Below are positions 9,776 through 18,870 of a stretch of 64,000 nt of DNA, one piece after another. The position numbers were made by a program, and so were the translations under genes. The notes under the pieces were generated by a model. That model had not been told where the DNA came from. It saw only the letters and a list, made by a program, of their open reading frames with translations, and made no database searches. How positions within the stretch are numbered: the stretch's first letter is position 1; every line of letters begins with the position of its first letter. Location of the stretch: positions 110,191 to 174,190 of the forward strand of contig NZ_LBJC01000016.1 in the NCBI RefSeq assembly GCF_004114535.1, written 5' to 3'. Source of the DNA: Bradyrhizobium nanningense. GTDB lineage: Bacteria; Pseudomonadota; Alphaproteobacteria; Rhizobiales; Xanthobacteraceae.

Positions 9776-10209
9776 GCGGCAATCAAGAGATGGCGGAACG
9801 TGCAAGTGAAGCCGAGACAAAGTCGCAGCAGCCTGCATCGACTCCGGTCGATTATCCCGTCGGGCCGGCCAGTGACTTTCCTCCCGGTTCGCACAGGATT
9901 GTTCAGGTTCGCACGCAGGAAGTCGGAGTGTTCAACGTCAACGGCAACCTGCATGCTCTTGTTAACGTTTGCCCGCATCAATACGGGCCGGTATGCGACG
10001 GCCCTGTGGGCGGCGAGATGAGGTGCAACGCCAGCACAGGTTGGAAATTTCAATGGAGTCGGGATGGCGAGATTCTCATCTGTCCGTGGCACGGCCTTGA
10101 GTTCGACTTGACGACCGGGCGTTGTCTGGCTCCAAAGGAGATGCGCCTGCGCAAATGCAAGGTGAACGTGGTCGAAGGCGAGGTGCGTGTGAGCCTGACC
10201 GGTGGCTGA
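9772..10209 (+). CDS. Rieske-type [2Fe-2S] ferredoxin
   Basis: 145-residue protein whose cluster ligands are C67-P-H69 and C104-P-W-H107 (CPHQYG and CPWHGLEF). The spacing of 35 residues between the two boxes is longer than the usual 15-17, because of an insert holding CNASTGWKFQW. A similar long-spacer form is seen in Rieske proteins linked to amidohydrolases. The start overlaps the amidohydrolase stop (ATGA at 9772-9775), indicating translational coupling. It should carry electrons to an oxygenase or act as a small redox subunit of the amidohydrolase pathway. Which oxygenase it serves is not visible. Confidence 0.85.
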   Translation: MSGNQEMAERASEAETKSQQPASTPVDYPVGPASDFPPGSHRIVQVRTQEVGVFNVNGNLHALVNVCPHQYGPVCDGPVGGEMRCNASTGWKFQWSRDGEILICPWHGLEFDLTTGRCLAPKEMRLRKCKVNVVEGEVRVSLTGG

Positions 10210-10315
10210 GGCCGCGCCTCCGCACTAGCGAAGGCATGAGCGCTCGGTCCCGCACTGCCCAGCCTACGGATCCTCGATCTCGCTCAGTAGGTATGAGCGT
10301 CATTCAACCAGAGCT

Positions 10316-10930
10316 TTGGCAAGCAAGGCGCTGAGTTATCAAAAGCGAGGCTCCACTGAACAGGGGCCCGACGCCAAATTTTGTGAATGGGGCGCGACCT
10401 TGCGGCCGACATTGCGCTGGAGAACAATCGCTGGTGAAGCTGAATTGCCAAAGCCTAGCGGATTTTCTCGCCGCGCAGAACGTCGGACCGACCTGCCGGT
10501 CGCCATTGGGACAATCATGTTCGTGGTCATAGTCGAGACCCAGATTGATGCCGAGGAGCAGTCCGGCAGGACGGCCTATCTCGCGAAGCTCGAATACGAA
10601 GCCGGCGGGGCTGTCGGCGAAGTCCCTGGTCTCGAGGTACTCAACCAGGAGAATCGCCACGCTTTAGCGATGCTGGCGAGGCCGAACGAATTGTTCTTGG
10701 CACGGCGCTGGTGGCGAATGGGCAACGAGGATGGCGGCGGCGAGGTGCTCTTCACTGTCGACCACCACGGCAACATCATCCCGCTCGACCACAACGAGGC
10801 GGAGGCGCTGCTCGTCGACGGGGGAGCTCGGAGCCTCGTAACTTTCGGACGCCGCGCACCGCCTGGGAACGTTTTCTGCCGGCCGGCCTCGCTGTCAGCG
10901 CAGCCGATTGTGCGAGCGGCTCTGAAGTGA
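10316..10930 (+). CDS. Hypothetical protein, possibly a gene remnant
   Basis: An open frame of 204 codons fills most of the gap between the Rieske ferredoxin and the [2Fe-2S] ferredoxin. I recognise no domain. The second half (FTVDHHGNIIPLDHNEAEAL) has a normal protein-like composition, while the first 60 residues are rich in arginine and look non-coding. The start has no clear ribosome-binding site. It may be a real small protein beginning inside the frame (for example at ATG 10519), or the end of a decayed gene. Confidence 0.3.
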   Translation: MASKALSYQKRGSTEQGPDAKFCEWGATLRPTLRWRTIAGEAELPKPSGFSRRAERRTDLPVAIGTIMFVVIVETQIDAEEQSGRTAYLAKLEYEAGGAVGEVPGLEVLNQENRHALAMLARPNELFLARRWWRMGNEDGGGEVLFTVDHHGNIIPLDHNEAEALLVDGGARSLVTFGRRAPPGNVFCRPASLSAQPIVRAALK

Positions 10931-11007
10931 CCCCGAGATTGTATGCCAAGCCGCTGTCGTCGAACGGCGTGTAGCCCTTTACAATTACCGCGAGAGATCC
11001 TAGCAAA

Positions 11008-11331
11008 ATGCCCCTCATCCACTACGTGGCCGCAGACGGCACCCGAAGCTCTCTCGATATTGAGGACGGTACCAGTGTGATGCAGGGCGCCGTGTTCAAC
11101 GGCGTCGAAGGTATAGTGGGGGAATGCGGTGGCAACGCGATGTGCGCGACCTGTCATGTCTATGTCGACGAAAGAGATCTCGACCGGCTGGAAGCGATGG
11201 ATGAGCTAGAGAACGAGATGCTCGATGCCACAGCACGTCCGCGACGGGTAAACAGCCGGCTATCGTGCCAGATCAAGGTGAGCGCCGAGCTTGAGGGACT
11301 GATCGTGAACATGCCTGACAGCCAATATTGA
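11008..11331 (+). CDS. [2Fe-2S] ferredoxin, adrenodoxin/putidaredoxin type
   Basis: 107 residues from ATG 11008. Cluster ligands are C40, C46, C49 and C87, in the pattern C-x5-C-x2-C...C typical of vertebrate-type ferredoxins that serve cytochrome P450 or similar oxygenases. The acidic helix DRLEAMDELENEM (59-71) is the usual partner-binding surface. A matching FAD-dependent ferredoxin reductase is at 15069-16361, now separated by a dead IS256 and gene fragments. No P450 gene is present in the window, so the electron acceptor was either lost or lies elsewhere. Confidence 0.9.
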   Translation: MPLIHYVAADGTRSSLDIEDGTSVMQGAVFNGVEGIVGECGGNAMCATCHVYVDERDLDRLEAMDELENEMLDATARPRRVNSRLSCQIKVSAELEGLIVNMPDSQY

Positions 11332-11749
11332 CACGCAGGCATGTGGACCTCGCCAGGCCGCAGCGGCCTGGTCGCTCGGGGATGTGCGGGCAAAGGGAGG
11401 CGGTCTATCTGATTTGCAACAATCGCTGGCCGCTTGGTCCGCGCAGCATGCATGCCGGACGGAAGTGCCGGCCCGCGCCCGCGGCTCGAGTGACGGCAGC
11501 CGCCGCCCCCGTGCGAAGGCTCCAGCATCTTTACTGATGTAGCACGGCGAAATAGGTGCAGCGCAAGTGACTTCGCATTCTGTCCCTCGGTCCAGTCGAA
11601 CATTAGCGTGTGCAACGGCTCGCACGCCTCTAGTATTGGGAGGCGACGGTAGTGTGCGGGAGGTTCTGCAAAAGCTGAGAGGCTGAAGCGCTCATGGTAA
11701 GTCCGGTGATTGCGAAGATCACCGCTCGTAGAGGAGCTTGGTACCCGCC
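11332..11749. other. Left flank of the IS256 remnant, no gene
   Basis: 418 bases without a supported gene. The last hundred bases or so are probably the terminal part of the IS256-family element whose transposase starts at 11750. Confidence 0.4.
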
Positions 11750-12827
11750 ATGACCGTGACGAAGATTAGGACGGATGTCTTTGCAATCAAAGAGTTGTTG
11801 AGGTCGGACAAGGAGTTCCTGAAGCCGCTGATCCAGGGTGCGGTGCAGGAAATTCTCGAGGCCGAGATGACGGAGGCGTTGGGCGCGGAGAAAGGGGGAG
11901 CGCAGAAGGACGGCCTGGCTATCGCTCCGGCTACTATCATCCCCGCTCGCTGATCACCCGGGTCGGCAAGATCGAGCTGAAAGTGCCGCAGGACCGGCAG
12001 GGGCGGTTCTCGACCGAGCTGTTCGAGCGCTACCAGCGCTCGGAGAAGGCGCTGGTGGCGGCCTTGGCCGAGATGTATGTGCAAGGCGTCTCGACTCGGA
12101 AGGTCAAGCAGGTCACCGAGGAACTGGTGGGGCATGCCTTTTCGGCCTCGGCGATCAGCGCGATCAACAAGCGGCTGGATGCGTCGCTGAAGGCCTTTTG
12201 CGAACGCAAGCTCAAGGAACCGTTCCCCTATCTGATCCTGGATGCGCGCTATGAGCGGGTGCGCGAGGACGGCATCATTGCGAGCCAGGCGGTGCTGATC
12301 GCGATCGGCGTCGACTGGGAAGGCCGGCGTCAGGTGCTCGCGGTCGAGCTTGCCAACCGGGAGAGCCGGTCGAGCTGGAAGGAGTTTTTGGAAGCCCTGA
12401 AGGCGCGCGGCCTGCATGGCGTCGAGTTTGTCGTCTCCGACGATCATCCCGGCTTGAAGAAGGCGATCGCCGAAGTGCTCGCCGGCGTGTTCTGGCAGCG
12501 CTGTTATGTGCACTTCCTGCGCAACGCGCTCGACTATGTGCCGCGCAAGGTCGACGACGATTGTCTGCTCGAGCTGCGCTGGATGTACGACCGGCGCGAT
12601 CTTGGCGAGGTGCGGCGCGATCTGGCGGCCTGGCTCGGCAAATGGGGCGGCAAGAGATCCGGCGGCGCACCTGCGTGGTGCGAATCTTCCCCAACGCCGA
12701 GAGCTGTCTAAGGCTGGTGCGGGCGCTGACCGTCGAGCGCCACGAGGCCTGGCTCGAGGACCATCGCTATCTGAACATGGATCTGTTGAAGGAGCACAAG
12801 AAGGAGACGTTGCGCCGGGCGGCCTGA
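11750..12827 (+). mobile_element. IS256-family transposase, inactivated by frameshift and internal deletion
   Basis: Starts at ATG 11750 (MTVTKIRTDVFAIKELL). The first frame ends after EALGAEKGGAQ, and the protein resumes in another frame at about 11945-11983. The DDE residues are visible in YLILDARYERVREDG and FVVSDDHPGLKKAI, followed by WQRCYVHFLRNALDYVP. Near 12650 the sequence jumps from GKWGGK directly to EIRRRTCVVRIFPNAESC in a different frame. About 40 residues that include the region of the catalytic glutamate are missing. The copy cannot make transposase. It has inserted between the ferredoxin and its likely reductase gene. A long open frame on the opposite strand is only its shadow. 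Confidence 0.88.
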
Positions 12828-12860
12828 CGATGCTCAGGCCCACCAAGAGGATGGACGGCA

Positions 12861-12927
12861 CCCCTCTCCCCGCCGTCGCTCGCCAGCGCTGCGCTTGGGG
12901 CGAGCGAGCGACGGCGGCTCCGAGGGG
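12861..12927. repeat. Long imperfect hairpin after the IS256 transposase
   Basis: A 13-base perfect inverted repeat (CCGCCGTCGCTCG at 12870-12882 and CGAGCGACGGCGG at 12905-12917) is enclosed by a weaker outer pair (CCCCTC/GAGGGG). It lies 40 bases downstream of the transposase stop and may act as a terminator or belong to the right end of the element. Confidence 0.5.
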
Positions 12928-13567
12928 ATGGCTTGGCCGGACCCCATGATCAATTTTGCTGAACTTGACGCTCAGAACTGGAGGCGACCAACACCAACTC
13001 CCCTGAAAGACACGCATCCATTCTACCGGAGCGTCGGTAGCACATTAGCCCAATCAGCAGGTCGCCACCGCCACGTGGCGACATCACTCGCTCGCGCGCC
13101 TTTAGTGCGTAATTTAGATGAAGAAGTCTTCATCCGCTGGCTTTCGGCGGCTCCTGATGTTGATGGCCGTGCAGCCGGCGGCGGCTGCCGTCTTTTAAAG
13201 TTTGGCAACGACAAGCGCTCAACCCTATTTGCCCCCTGACAATTTACGCCGATCCGCTCGTCACTCCGCGAAATTGCTTTTGGAAAGGTCTCGGACAGCG
13301 GGTAGAACCGACATCGAACCGCGATGCATATCTGCGGTTACGCCCCTTCCGTCTGAGCGGTGCGGTATTGAATGTCGAAACCCGCATAAGATTGGCTCTT
13401 CAGGCTCGTCACTCGTACTGTAGGGACGTTGAAATTCCTCGAAAAAGGCTGCCGAATACCGAATTTCAGCGCCAGCACGCCGCTCATTGCATTACTCAGT
13501 CTTTGAATTCGTCGTAGACGCGTGTGTCGAACGCAACCCGTGCTTTACCCGCAAAAACGGAAACCGC
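12928..13567. other. Spacer, no gene seen
   Basis: About 640 bases on the right of the IS256 remnant. Frames are short and I see no family features on either strand. Confidence 0.4.
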
Positions 13568-13917
13568 ATGACTTTCGATAGGTTGGTTCAGAGCTGCAAG
13601 CGTTCTGGGGTGATCGTCCCCGAAGTGCTTGATAAGGAACAGCTAGGGTGCACAGGGCTCATTGCGCGTGCGGCCAAGTTCACCGAGCACGCCGCCGTTT
13701 ACGACCTCGAGCCCTGTCACGCTCCTGAGGACCCGCGAGCGGGCCGCATCAATCAGCCGCATAAGGTACACCCGATTTCTGATCGGACCGTCCGCAGCCC
13801 CGCTGTGATGGATATCCTGACCATCCTGATTGGCCCCGGTTTGCGCCTGAAGGGCTCAAGGCTGGACATGAACTCGGCGCAGTATGGCTGGCGGGTCGAG
13901 TGGCATGAGGACTGGGC
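13568..13917 (+). pseudogene. Phytanoyl-CoA dioxygenase (PhyH) family gene, 3' truncated
   Basis: From ATG 13568 the frame reads MTFDRLVQSCKRSGVIVPEV, then a typical PhyH N-terminal half with VYDLEPCHAPEDPRAGRINQ and RSPAVMDILT. It ends just after the iron-binding H-x-D motif in 'VEWHEDWAW'. PhyH proteins are non-haem Fe(II)/2-oxoglutarate oxygenases of about 270-300 residues. Here only about 115 remain and the second half with the distal histidine and arginine is gone. After 13917 the sequence changes to something unrelated. The gene lies between the ferredoxin and reductase genes and may once have belonged to the same catabolic pathway. Confidence 0.75.
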
Positions 13918-14017
13918 TTGGTGGTGGTGTACGAAAGTTGGTGGTCAGTCGCCCACGACGCGATGTTCCTCGCGACCTGCATGGTCATCGCGACCTACGT
14001 TGGCGAGGACCTGATCC

Positions 14018-14860
14018 GTGGCACAGCAACTGCGGATCCTACAGTCGCTCTGGGCCATGGAGCGGCGAGTAGCCGATGAACCGGAGTGGCCGCTTCAAAC
14101 CCAGCTTGCGATGATCCACGGTGCCGGGTTCGACGGCGCTGGTGTGCGTTTCGTCGATCTTGCGTTCGCGACCGAGGTCACCACTTTCTTGCGGTCGCAC
14201 GGCATGATCTGGCAGGCACAATGCTATCCGAAGAACGTCGACGACTTGGAACCGGTGCTCGAGATAGTGGCGAGGCTCGGGGCCGATCATGTCAATCTAC
14301 AGCCGGACGTCCGCCCACAGCGGCTCACAGACTGTATTCCGCTCCTCGAAGGGTGGCGCCGTCTTGCTGAACAGGCCGGCGTGGCGGTGCATGTCGAAAC
14401 ACATCGGGACCGTATGACGACGGACCTGTTCTTCACGTTGCAGCTCCTCGACTGCTTTCCGGACCTACGACTGACAGCAGATCTCTCGCATTATTTGGTC
14501 GGCCGAGAATTCGCCTGGCCTGTCGACGACGTCAACCATGCGATGATCCATCGCATTCTCGACAATGCCTGGGGCATGCACGGCCGCATCGCGAGCCGCG
14601 AGCAGGTGCAGATCTCGATTAGCTTTCCGCAGCACCAGGGCTTGGTGGAGCTATTCACGCGTTGGTGGGCCTACGGCATCCGCTCCTGGAGGAGGCGCGC
14701 CGGGCCGGATGCGATACTGACATTCCTCTGTGAGCTGGGTCCGCCCCCCTACGCCATCACTGGTTCCGACGGCAAAGAACTCTCGGATCGCTGGCACGAG
14801 GCCCTGATCATGAAGGACATGATCAGGGAGTTGTGGAACCAGATCGCTGACGAGCCGTGA
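14018..14860 (+). CDS. Sugar phosphate isomerase/epimerase-like TIM-barrel protein
   Basis: 280 residues from GTG 14018 (in-frame stop at 14012-14014); ATG 14057 is an alternative start giving MERRVADEPEWPLQ. The AP-endonuclease-2/xylose-isomerase-like fold is suggested by 'MIHGAGFDGAGVRFVD', 'ADHVNLQPDV', the metal-ligand-like 'AVHVETHRDR' and 'LRLTADLSHYLV'. These correspond to the Glu, His and Asp positions of the family. The function is probably isomerisation or hydrolysis of a small hydroxy or keto acid. The gene lies 209 bases upstream of the ferredoxin reductase. The extreme N terminus may have been changed by the same rearrangement that truncated the PhyH gene. Confidence 0.7.
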   Translation: MAQQLRILQSLWAMERRVADEPEWPLQTQLAMIHGAGFDGAGVRFVDLAFATEVTTFLRSHGMIWQAQCYPKNVDDLEPVLEIVARLGADHVNLQPDVRPQRLTDCIPLLEGWRRLAEQAGVAVHVETHRDRMTTDLFFTLQLLDCFPDLRLTADLSHYLVGREFAWPVDDVNHAMIHRILDNAWGMHGRIASREQVQISISFPQHQGLVELFTRWWAYGIRSWRRRAGPDAILTFLCELGPPPYAITGSDGKELSDRWHEALIMKDMIRELWNQIADEP

Positions 14861-15068
14861 GGGCAACCGAGCACTGATTGATGGAGGAAGCCAGAAGCAA
14901 GAGTCGAATGGTCCTGCGGCGGCAACTCACTTGAGGCAGCAGCTGTTCCATGATTTGGGCCGAGAAGTACCACTCTAGCGAGAATGATCATACGGGAGCA
15001 AGCATAAAGCCACTGAGCGTTGCATCGAGCCGAACAACAAAATAGGCCAGCGAGGAGGACAAAAGAAG

Positions 15069-16361
15069 ATGAGCAACGATACGGACCGCGCCGAAGGGGC
15101 TACCCTCAGCCGAGCGAGGCCGGAGCGGGTCGTGATAGTTGGCAGTGGACAGGCGGCCGTCGAATTGGCCGCATCAATGCGGCGGCGCAGGTTCGCAGGC
15201 TCCCTGGTCCTCGTAGGCGACGAGTCGGATCTGCCCTATCAGAGACCGCCGCTGTCGAAAGACTTCCATCCGGCGAGCAGGGCCGCGATGCCGCTGCGCG
15301 CGGAGAGTTTCTACGCCGCCAATTCGATCGAGCTACGCCTCGGCGCGGTTGTCGAGCGCATCGACCGTGACGCACGCGTTGTCGTGTTGACTGACGGCAC
15401 ACTTCTCCCTTACGACCATCTCGTCCTCGCTACGGGTGCGCGGAACCGAGTGCCGGCCATTCCAGGGCTTAATCCCGGCATGGCGTTGGAATTGCGCACG
15501 CTTGCGCATGCCCATAGTCTCGCGGCACGGCTTGCCGAACTTCGCCACGTCACCGTCGCCGGCGGCGGCTTCATCGGCCTCGAGGTAGCCTGTCTGCTCC
15601 GCGGCCGCGATATTGAGGTCGACGTGATCGAAGCCGCGGACCGGCTGATGGGCCGCGTGCTGTCGCCGGTCATGAGCGATTACTTTCGCCAGTTTCACGC
15701 GAAGGCCGGGATCCGCTTATGGTTTAGCAACACTGTCGGCTCGGTCGCCAGGAATGCGGCGCGCCAAGTGGTCATGCTTGCTGACGGCACGACGATCAAC
15801 ACGGACGCGATCTTGATAGCGATTGGCGTGCTGCCCAACGACGCGCTAGCGCGCGCCGCCGGGCTCAAGGTTGATAACGGAATCGTGGTCGATGCGCAGC
15901 TGCGCACCAGCGATCCCACAATCTCCGCGATTGGCGACTGCGCCGCTCATCCGAACCCGTTCAGCCGTGGGCTCGTGCGGTTGGAATCTGTGCAGAACGC
16001 GATCGACCAGGCGCGCTGCGTCGCGGCGGGCCTGACCGGGGCGCCGGCGCTTTACCGCTGCTTGCCATGGTTCTGGTCCAACCAGGGTAGCGTCCGCCTG
16101 CAGATTGCCGGACTGGCCGCTGATACTGACGAGCCGGTAGTGCGTGGCGATCCGAAGAGCGGTGCATTCTCGGTTTTCCTCTACAGGGGAGAGCGACTGG
16201 TAGCGGTAGAGAGCGTGAACAAGCCTAGCGATCACATGGCTGCGCGGGGCATCCTGTCGGCCGGGCTGTCGGTGCCAAGGTCAATGGCCGCCGATACCCG
16301 CGCAGACCTCAAGGGGGTCGCCGGTGAAGCTGCGCTGGTCCAAGCCACTTCCGTTGTCTGA
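15069..16361 (+). CDS. FAD-dependent ferredoxin reductase (putidaredoxin reductase type)
   Basis: 430 residues, start ATG 15069 with GAGGAGGAC just upstream. Two dinucleotide-binding motifs are visible: VVIVGSGQAAVELA near residue 21 for FAD and VTVAGGGFIGLEVA near 160 for NAD(P)H. The 'SAIGDCA' FAD motif near 280 and the early 'LPYQRPPLSK' complete the pattern. The C-terminal domain (about 320-410) is the reductase dimer/interface domain. It should reduce the ferredoxin at 11008-11331, together making a class I P450-type electron chain. The residues 1-20 form an extra leader compared with the family. Confidence 0.9.
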   Translation: MSNDTDRAEGATLSRARPERVVIVGSGQAAVELAASMRRRRFAGSLVLVGDESDLPYQRPPLSKDFHPASRAAMPLRAESFYAANSIELRLGAVVERIDRDARVVVLTDGTLLPYDHLVLATGARNRVPAIPGLNPGMALELRTLAHAHSLAARLAELRHVTVAGGGFIGLEVACLLRGRDIEVDVIEAADRLMGRVLSPVMSDYFRQFHAKAGIRLWFSNTVGSVARNAARQVVMLADGTTINTDAILIAIGVLPNDALARAAGLKVDNGIVVDAQLRTSDPTISAIGDCAAHPNPFSRGLVRLESVQNAIDQARCVAAGLTGAPALYRCLPWFWSNQGSVRLQIAGLAADTDEPVVRGDPKSGAFSVFLYRGERLVAVESVNKPSDHMAARGILSAGLSVPRSMAADTRADLKGVAGEAALVQATSVV

Positions 16362-16737
16362 CCAAGGCACTTAGCGGCAGGATGTTGGAGCTTGCCGTAT
16401 GCGCCCCCGTGGGGCGACTTCCTACTCGGTAGAGATATGATTGATAGTAAGTCGATCAGCTACCGTGTTGCGACCCGTGGATCGAGAACGCACCCTGAAT
16501 TGCTTGGGGGTGGCCGAGTTCCTCCGCGACCGCGTGCACCGCCTTGCCGGCAGTTGACGGCTCACCATCGGTGAGATCGCGTCCAAAGTGACCCTGGAGA
16601 AGCTTGCCGACCCAGGCAAGCGGCGGGATCTCTTCTTCGATCGCCGCACGGATCAGATTCGGGGGCGGTCCGGTCGGAAGACGACCAGAAAGGCTTGAAG
16701 GGTAGTTGACCGCGGCCGTGGTGAACTGTCGGTTCGT
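16362..16737. other. Spacer, no gene assigned
   Basis: 376 bases between the ferredoxin reductase and the IS3 remnant. A minus-strand frame (NLIRAAIEEEIPPLAW) reads like protein, but no family was recognised. Confidence 0.35.
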
Positions 16738-16990
16738 CGGCAATGCCAGCTGCACGGAATCGCCCGCTCTGGAATCTATAGGCTGCGACCTGCCGAATGA
16801 TGATGACGATCCGGGTTGTTGCGGCGCATCGACGAGCTGTTCGCCACCTAGCGGTTTCTCGGCTCCCGGCGGATAATGGCGGTGCTGCGGGCGGAGGGCC
16901 GTGCGGTCAACCGCAAGCGGGTGCTGCGGCTGACGCGCAAAAATGGCGATTGCGGCGCTCGTGCCGAAGCCGCGCACTATGAAGCGGGCA
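16738..16990 (+). mobile_element. IS3-family orfB fragment
   Basis: Remnant of the N-terminal part of an IS3-type transposase OrfB. One frame gives RQCQLHGIARSGIYRLRPAE, a stop follows, and another frame gives LRRIDELFAT, stop, then RFLGSRRIMAVLRAEG and NRKRVLRL. A third frame gives a PKPRT-like piece. The catalytic DDE core is absent. It is a dead fragment of about 80 codons. Confidence 0.75.
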
Positions 16991-17354
16991 CGCGCGCTTC
17001 CTCGCCGACGAGAGATATCCCGGCCACAACGCGCCGCCCGAATACAAGTTCGTGGTCTTCATCTCCGGTCAGAAGTGAGGAGTGACGCCTAAAATCAACG
17101 TAAACTACGCCGCAAATCGGCCGTCGAACCTGTGATCGGCCTGCGCCATTTCTTATCGCTCTCATCCCGGTGCTGCCGCACGTTCCGGGCTGAATTAGCA
17201 CTCTTCGCGGACGGCTTGATTACGTATACGGCGACCGAGCGTAGTTAGAAGGCAGTCTTGTCGCCCCCGGATTCATGCTCAGGCGCGGCCCTCTGACGCA
17301 ATTTACCTCCGCGCAGGTGAGACTCAGGCAGCAGCGGTCCAGGACGGATCCGTC
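16991..17354. other. Spacer with an unassigned gene tail
   Basis: A plus-strand frame ending at 17081 reads PGHNAPPEYKFVVFISGQK and looks like the C terminus of some protein, but I cannot identify it. The remaining bases carry no supported feature. Confidence 0.35.
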
Positions 17355-17645
17355 TACGCCCAGGCCTGCTTTAGGTCTCCAGCGAGGCGGCATAAACCAT
17401 CCTTGGGCAGGTCCTTTCCGTCCCAACCACTTAGCACTTTCATGGTTCGCGGCATGAGCACCAGCAGCCCGAACATCATCAGGCCGATCGGCAAACAAGT
17501 CTATCAGGATAAACAGCAGGAAGGAGAGGCAGGACGCGGGCGAAAGCCCTCAGCTTCCGCTCGCGCTCGCGCTCGGTCCGCTGCAGCTTGTCCGCAGCGG
17601 CACGCCTCCGAGATTGCGATCGATTTGGACGGCCATCGTCGTCAT
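17355..17645 (-). pseudogene. ABC transporter permease (PotB type), N-terminal remnant, cassette 1
   Basis: Minus-strand start at 17645 (MTTMAVQIDRN) after GAGAGAGGG. The frame shifts near 17590 to KLQRTERERERKLRAF and then to a frame with PRTMKVLSGWDGKDLP and AGDLKQAWA. These blocks match the same region of the second cassette (28630-28930). The gene is cut at about 17355, before any of the permease core. Its spacing of 75 bases from the binding-protein stop shows that the original order was ATPase, binding protein, permease. Confidence 0.7.
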
Positions 17646-17719
17646 CGAGCCCTCTCTCAGTTCGTTTCTCGGGTCGTCCATGGGGAGAACGAAAGTCCTC
17701 CCCCTCGTTTTCTGGAGGG

Positions 17720-18784
17720 TTACTTCGCAAGCCAAGCAGTAAAGCGCTGGCGCAGCTGGTCGCCCTTCTCAATCCAGAAGACGACGTCAAAATCGATCGC
17801 TTGGGCCGCATGCTCCGGTGCAGTCGGAAGATCGGGTAGGATCGCCGGATCCACTAGTTTTACAGCATTCTTGTTACCGGAACCGTAAGAGATGTAGCGC
17901 GTCAGTTCGGCTTGAGACTGAGCCGAAGCGGCGAAAGCAATAAACTTATATGCCTCGTCCCGTCGCGGAGTGCTCTTCGGAATTGCCCAAAAATTCATTA
18001 TCGGCACTTGGGCATCCCACATGATCTCGAAATGCTTGCCGGAGTTTTTGACAGCATCATAAATGCGGCCATTCCACGCCGAGGTCATGACGACCTGGCC
18101 GTCGGCCAGTAGCTGCGGTGGCTGCGCGCCGCTTGTCCACCAGATTACGTCCCTCTTAATCGTGTCGAGCTTTCTGAGGGCGCGCTCCACGCCTTCAGGC
18201 GTCTTGAGGACATTGTAGACGTCCTTTTTGGACACGCCATCGGCGATCAGTGCCCACTCGAAATTACTGTAGGGGTCCTTGTACAGTCCGCGCTTACCGG
18301 GGAATTTCTGCAGGTCGAATAGGTCGGCAATAGTTTTGGGGCCATTCGGCAGCTTGTCCTTGTCATAAGCGACAACTGCCGCGCCTACGTGACTCGGCAC
18401 CCCGCAATCATACTTGCCGTCTCCCAAGAACTTAGCGCGGTCAAGACCCAGTTTATTCCAATCGAGAGTTTCGAGGATCCCCGCGTCGCATAGCCTTACG
18501 GCCGCTGATTGATTGATGTCGACGACATCCCAACTGACCGTGTTCGTCTCGACCATGGCGCGGATCTTGTCGACCTCATAATTGTATTCGTCTTCAGTGA
18601 TCTTGATCCCGCTCGTTTTCGAGAAAGGCTCGAACAGGGCCTTGCGCTGGGCAGCCTGGAGGGCTCCGCCTCCAGCGATAATCGTGAGCTGATCGCCTGC
18701 GAAAGCAGGTTTCAGGGGGATCAATACGCTCACCGCCAGGCCGGCTAGGGCCAACCCACTTGCGGTCACCAATGACTTCCTCAT
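17720..18784 (-). CDS. Extracellular solute-binding protein of a polyamine-type ABC transporter (cassette 1)
   Basis: 354 residues, minus strand, start ATG 18784 with GGGAGAA upstream. Residues 1-29 form a Sec signal peptide (hydrophobic core LALAGLAVSVLIPL, cleavage after AFA). The mature protein is a type-2 periplasmic binding protein of the PotD/SBP_bac_8 group: 'KITEDEYNYEVDKIRAM', 'SWDVVDINQ', 'CGVPSHVGAAVVAYDKDKLP', 'DVIWWTSGAQPPQLLADG'. The gene is intact although the ATPase upstream and the permease downstream are both broken. A paralogue with a frameshift is at 29012-30071. The ligand is probably a polyamine or similar cation, inferred from family only. Confidence 0.9.
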   Translation of the reverse strand: MRKSLVTASGLALAGLAVSVLIPLKPAFAGDQLTIIAGGGALQAAQRKALFEPFSKTSGIKITEDEYNYEVDKIRAMVETNTVSWDVVDINQSAAVRLCDAGILETLDWNKLGLDRAKFLGDGKYDCGVPSHVGAAVVAYDKDKLPNGPKTIADLFDLQKFPGKRGLYKDPYSNFEWALIADGVSKKDVYNVLKTPEGVERALRKLDTIKRDVIWWTSGAQPPQLLADGQVVMTSAWNGRIYDAVKNSGKHFEIMWDAQVPIMNFWAIPKSTPRRDEAYKFIAFAASAQSQAELTRYISYGSGNKNAVKLVDPAILPDLPTAPEHAAQAIDFDVVFWIEKGDQLRQRFTAWLAK

Positions 18785-18870
18785 CGTCCATTCTCCCTTC
18801 TATGCCCCAGGATGGAGGCGGGTCGCCGAAGATGTGTCCTAATTTGCTCACGGCAAGGCGCGGATCGTTG

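Noticed and set aside
10576..11157. 193-codon open frame on the minus strand
   Set aside because: It overlaps the start of the certain [2Fe-2S] ferredoxin gene and has no recognisable domain.
11719..13017. 432-codon open frame on the minus strand
   Set aside because: It is antisense to the IS256 transposase, with no domain of its own.
13921..14017. Protein-like frame (ESWWSVAHDAMFLATCMVIA) after the PhyH remnant
   Set aside because: It looks like a membrane or enzyme fragment of about 40 residues, but I could not assign a family, so it was not annotated.
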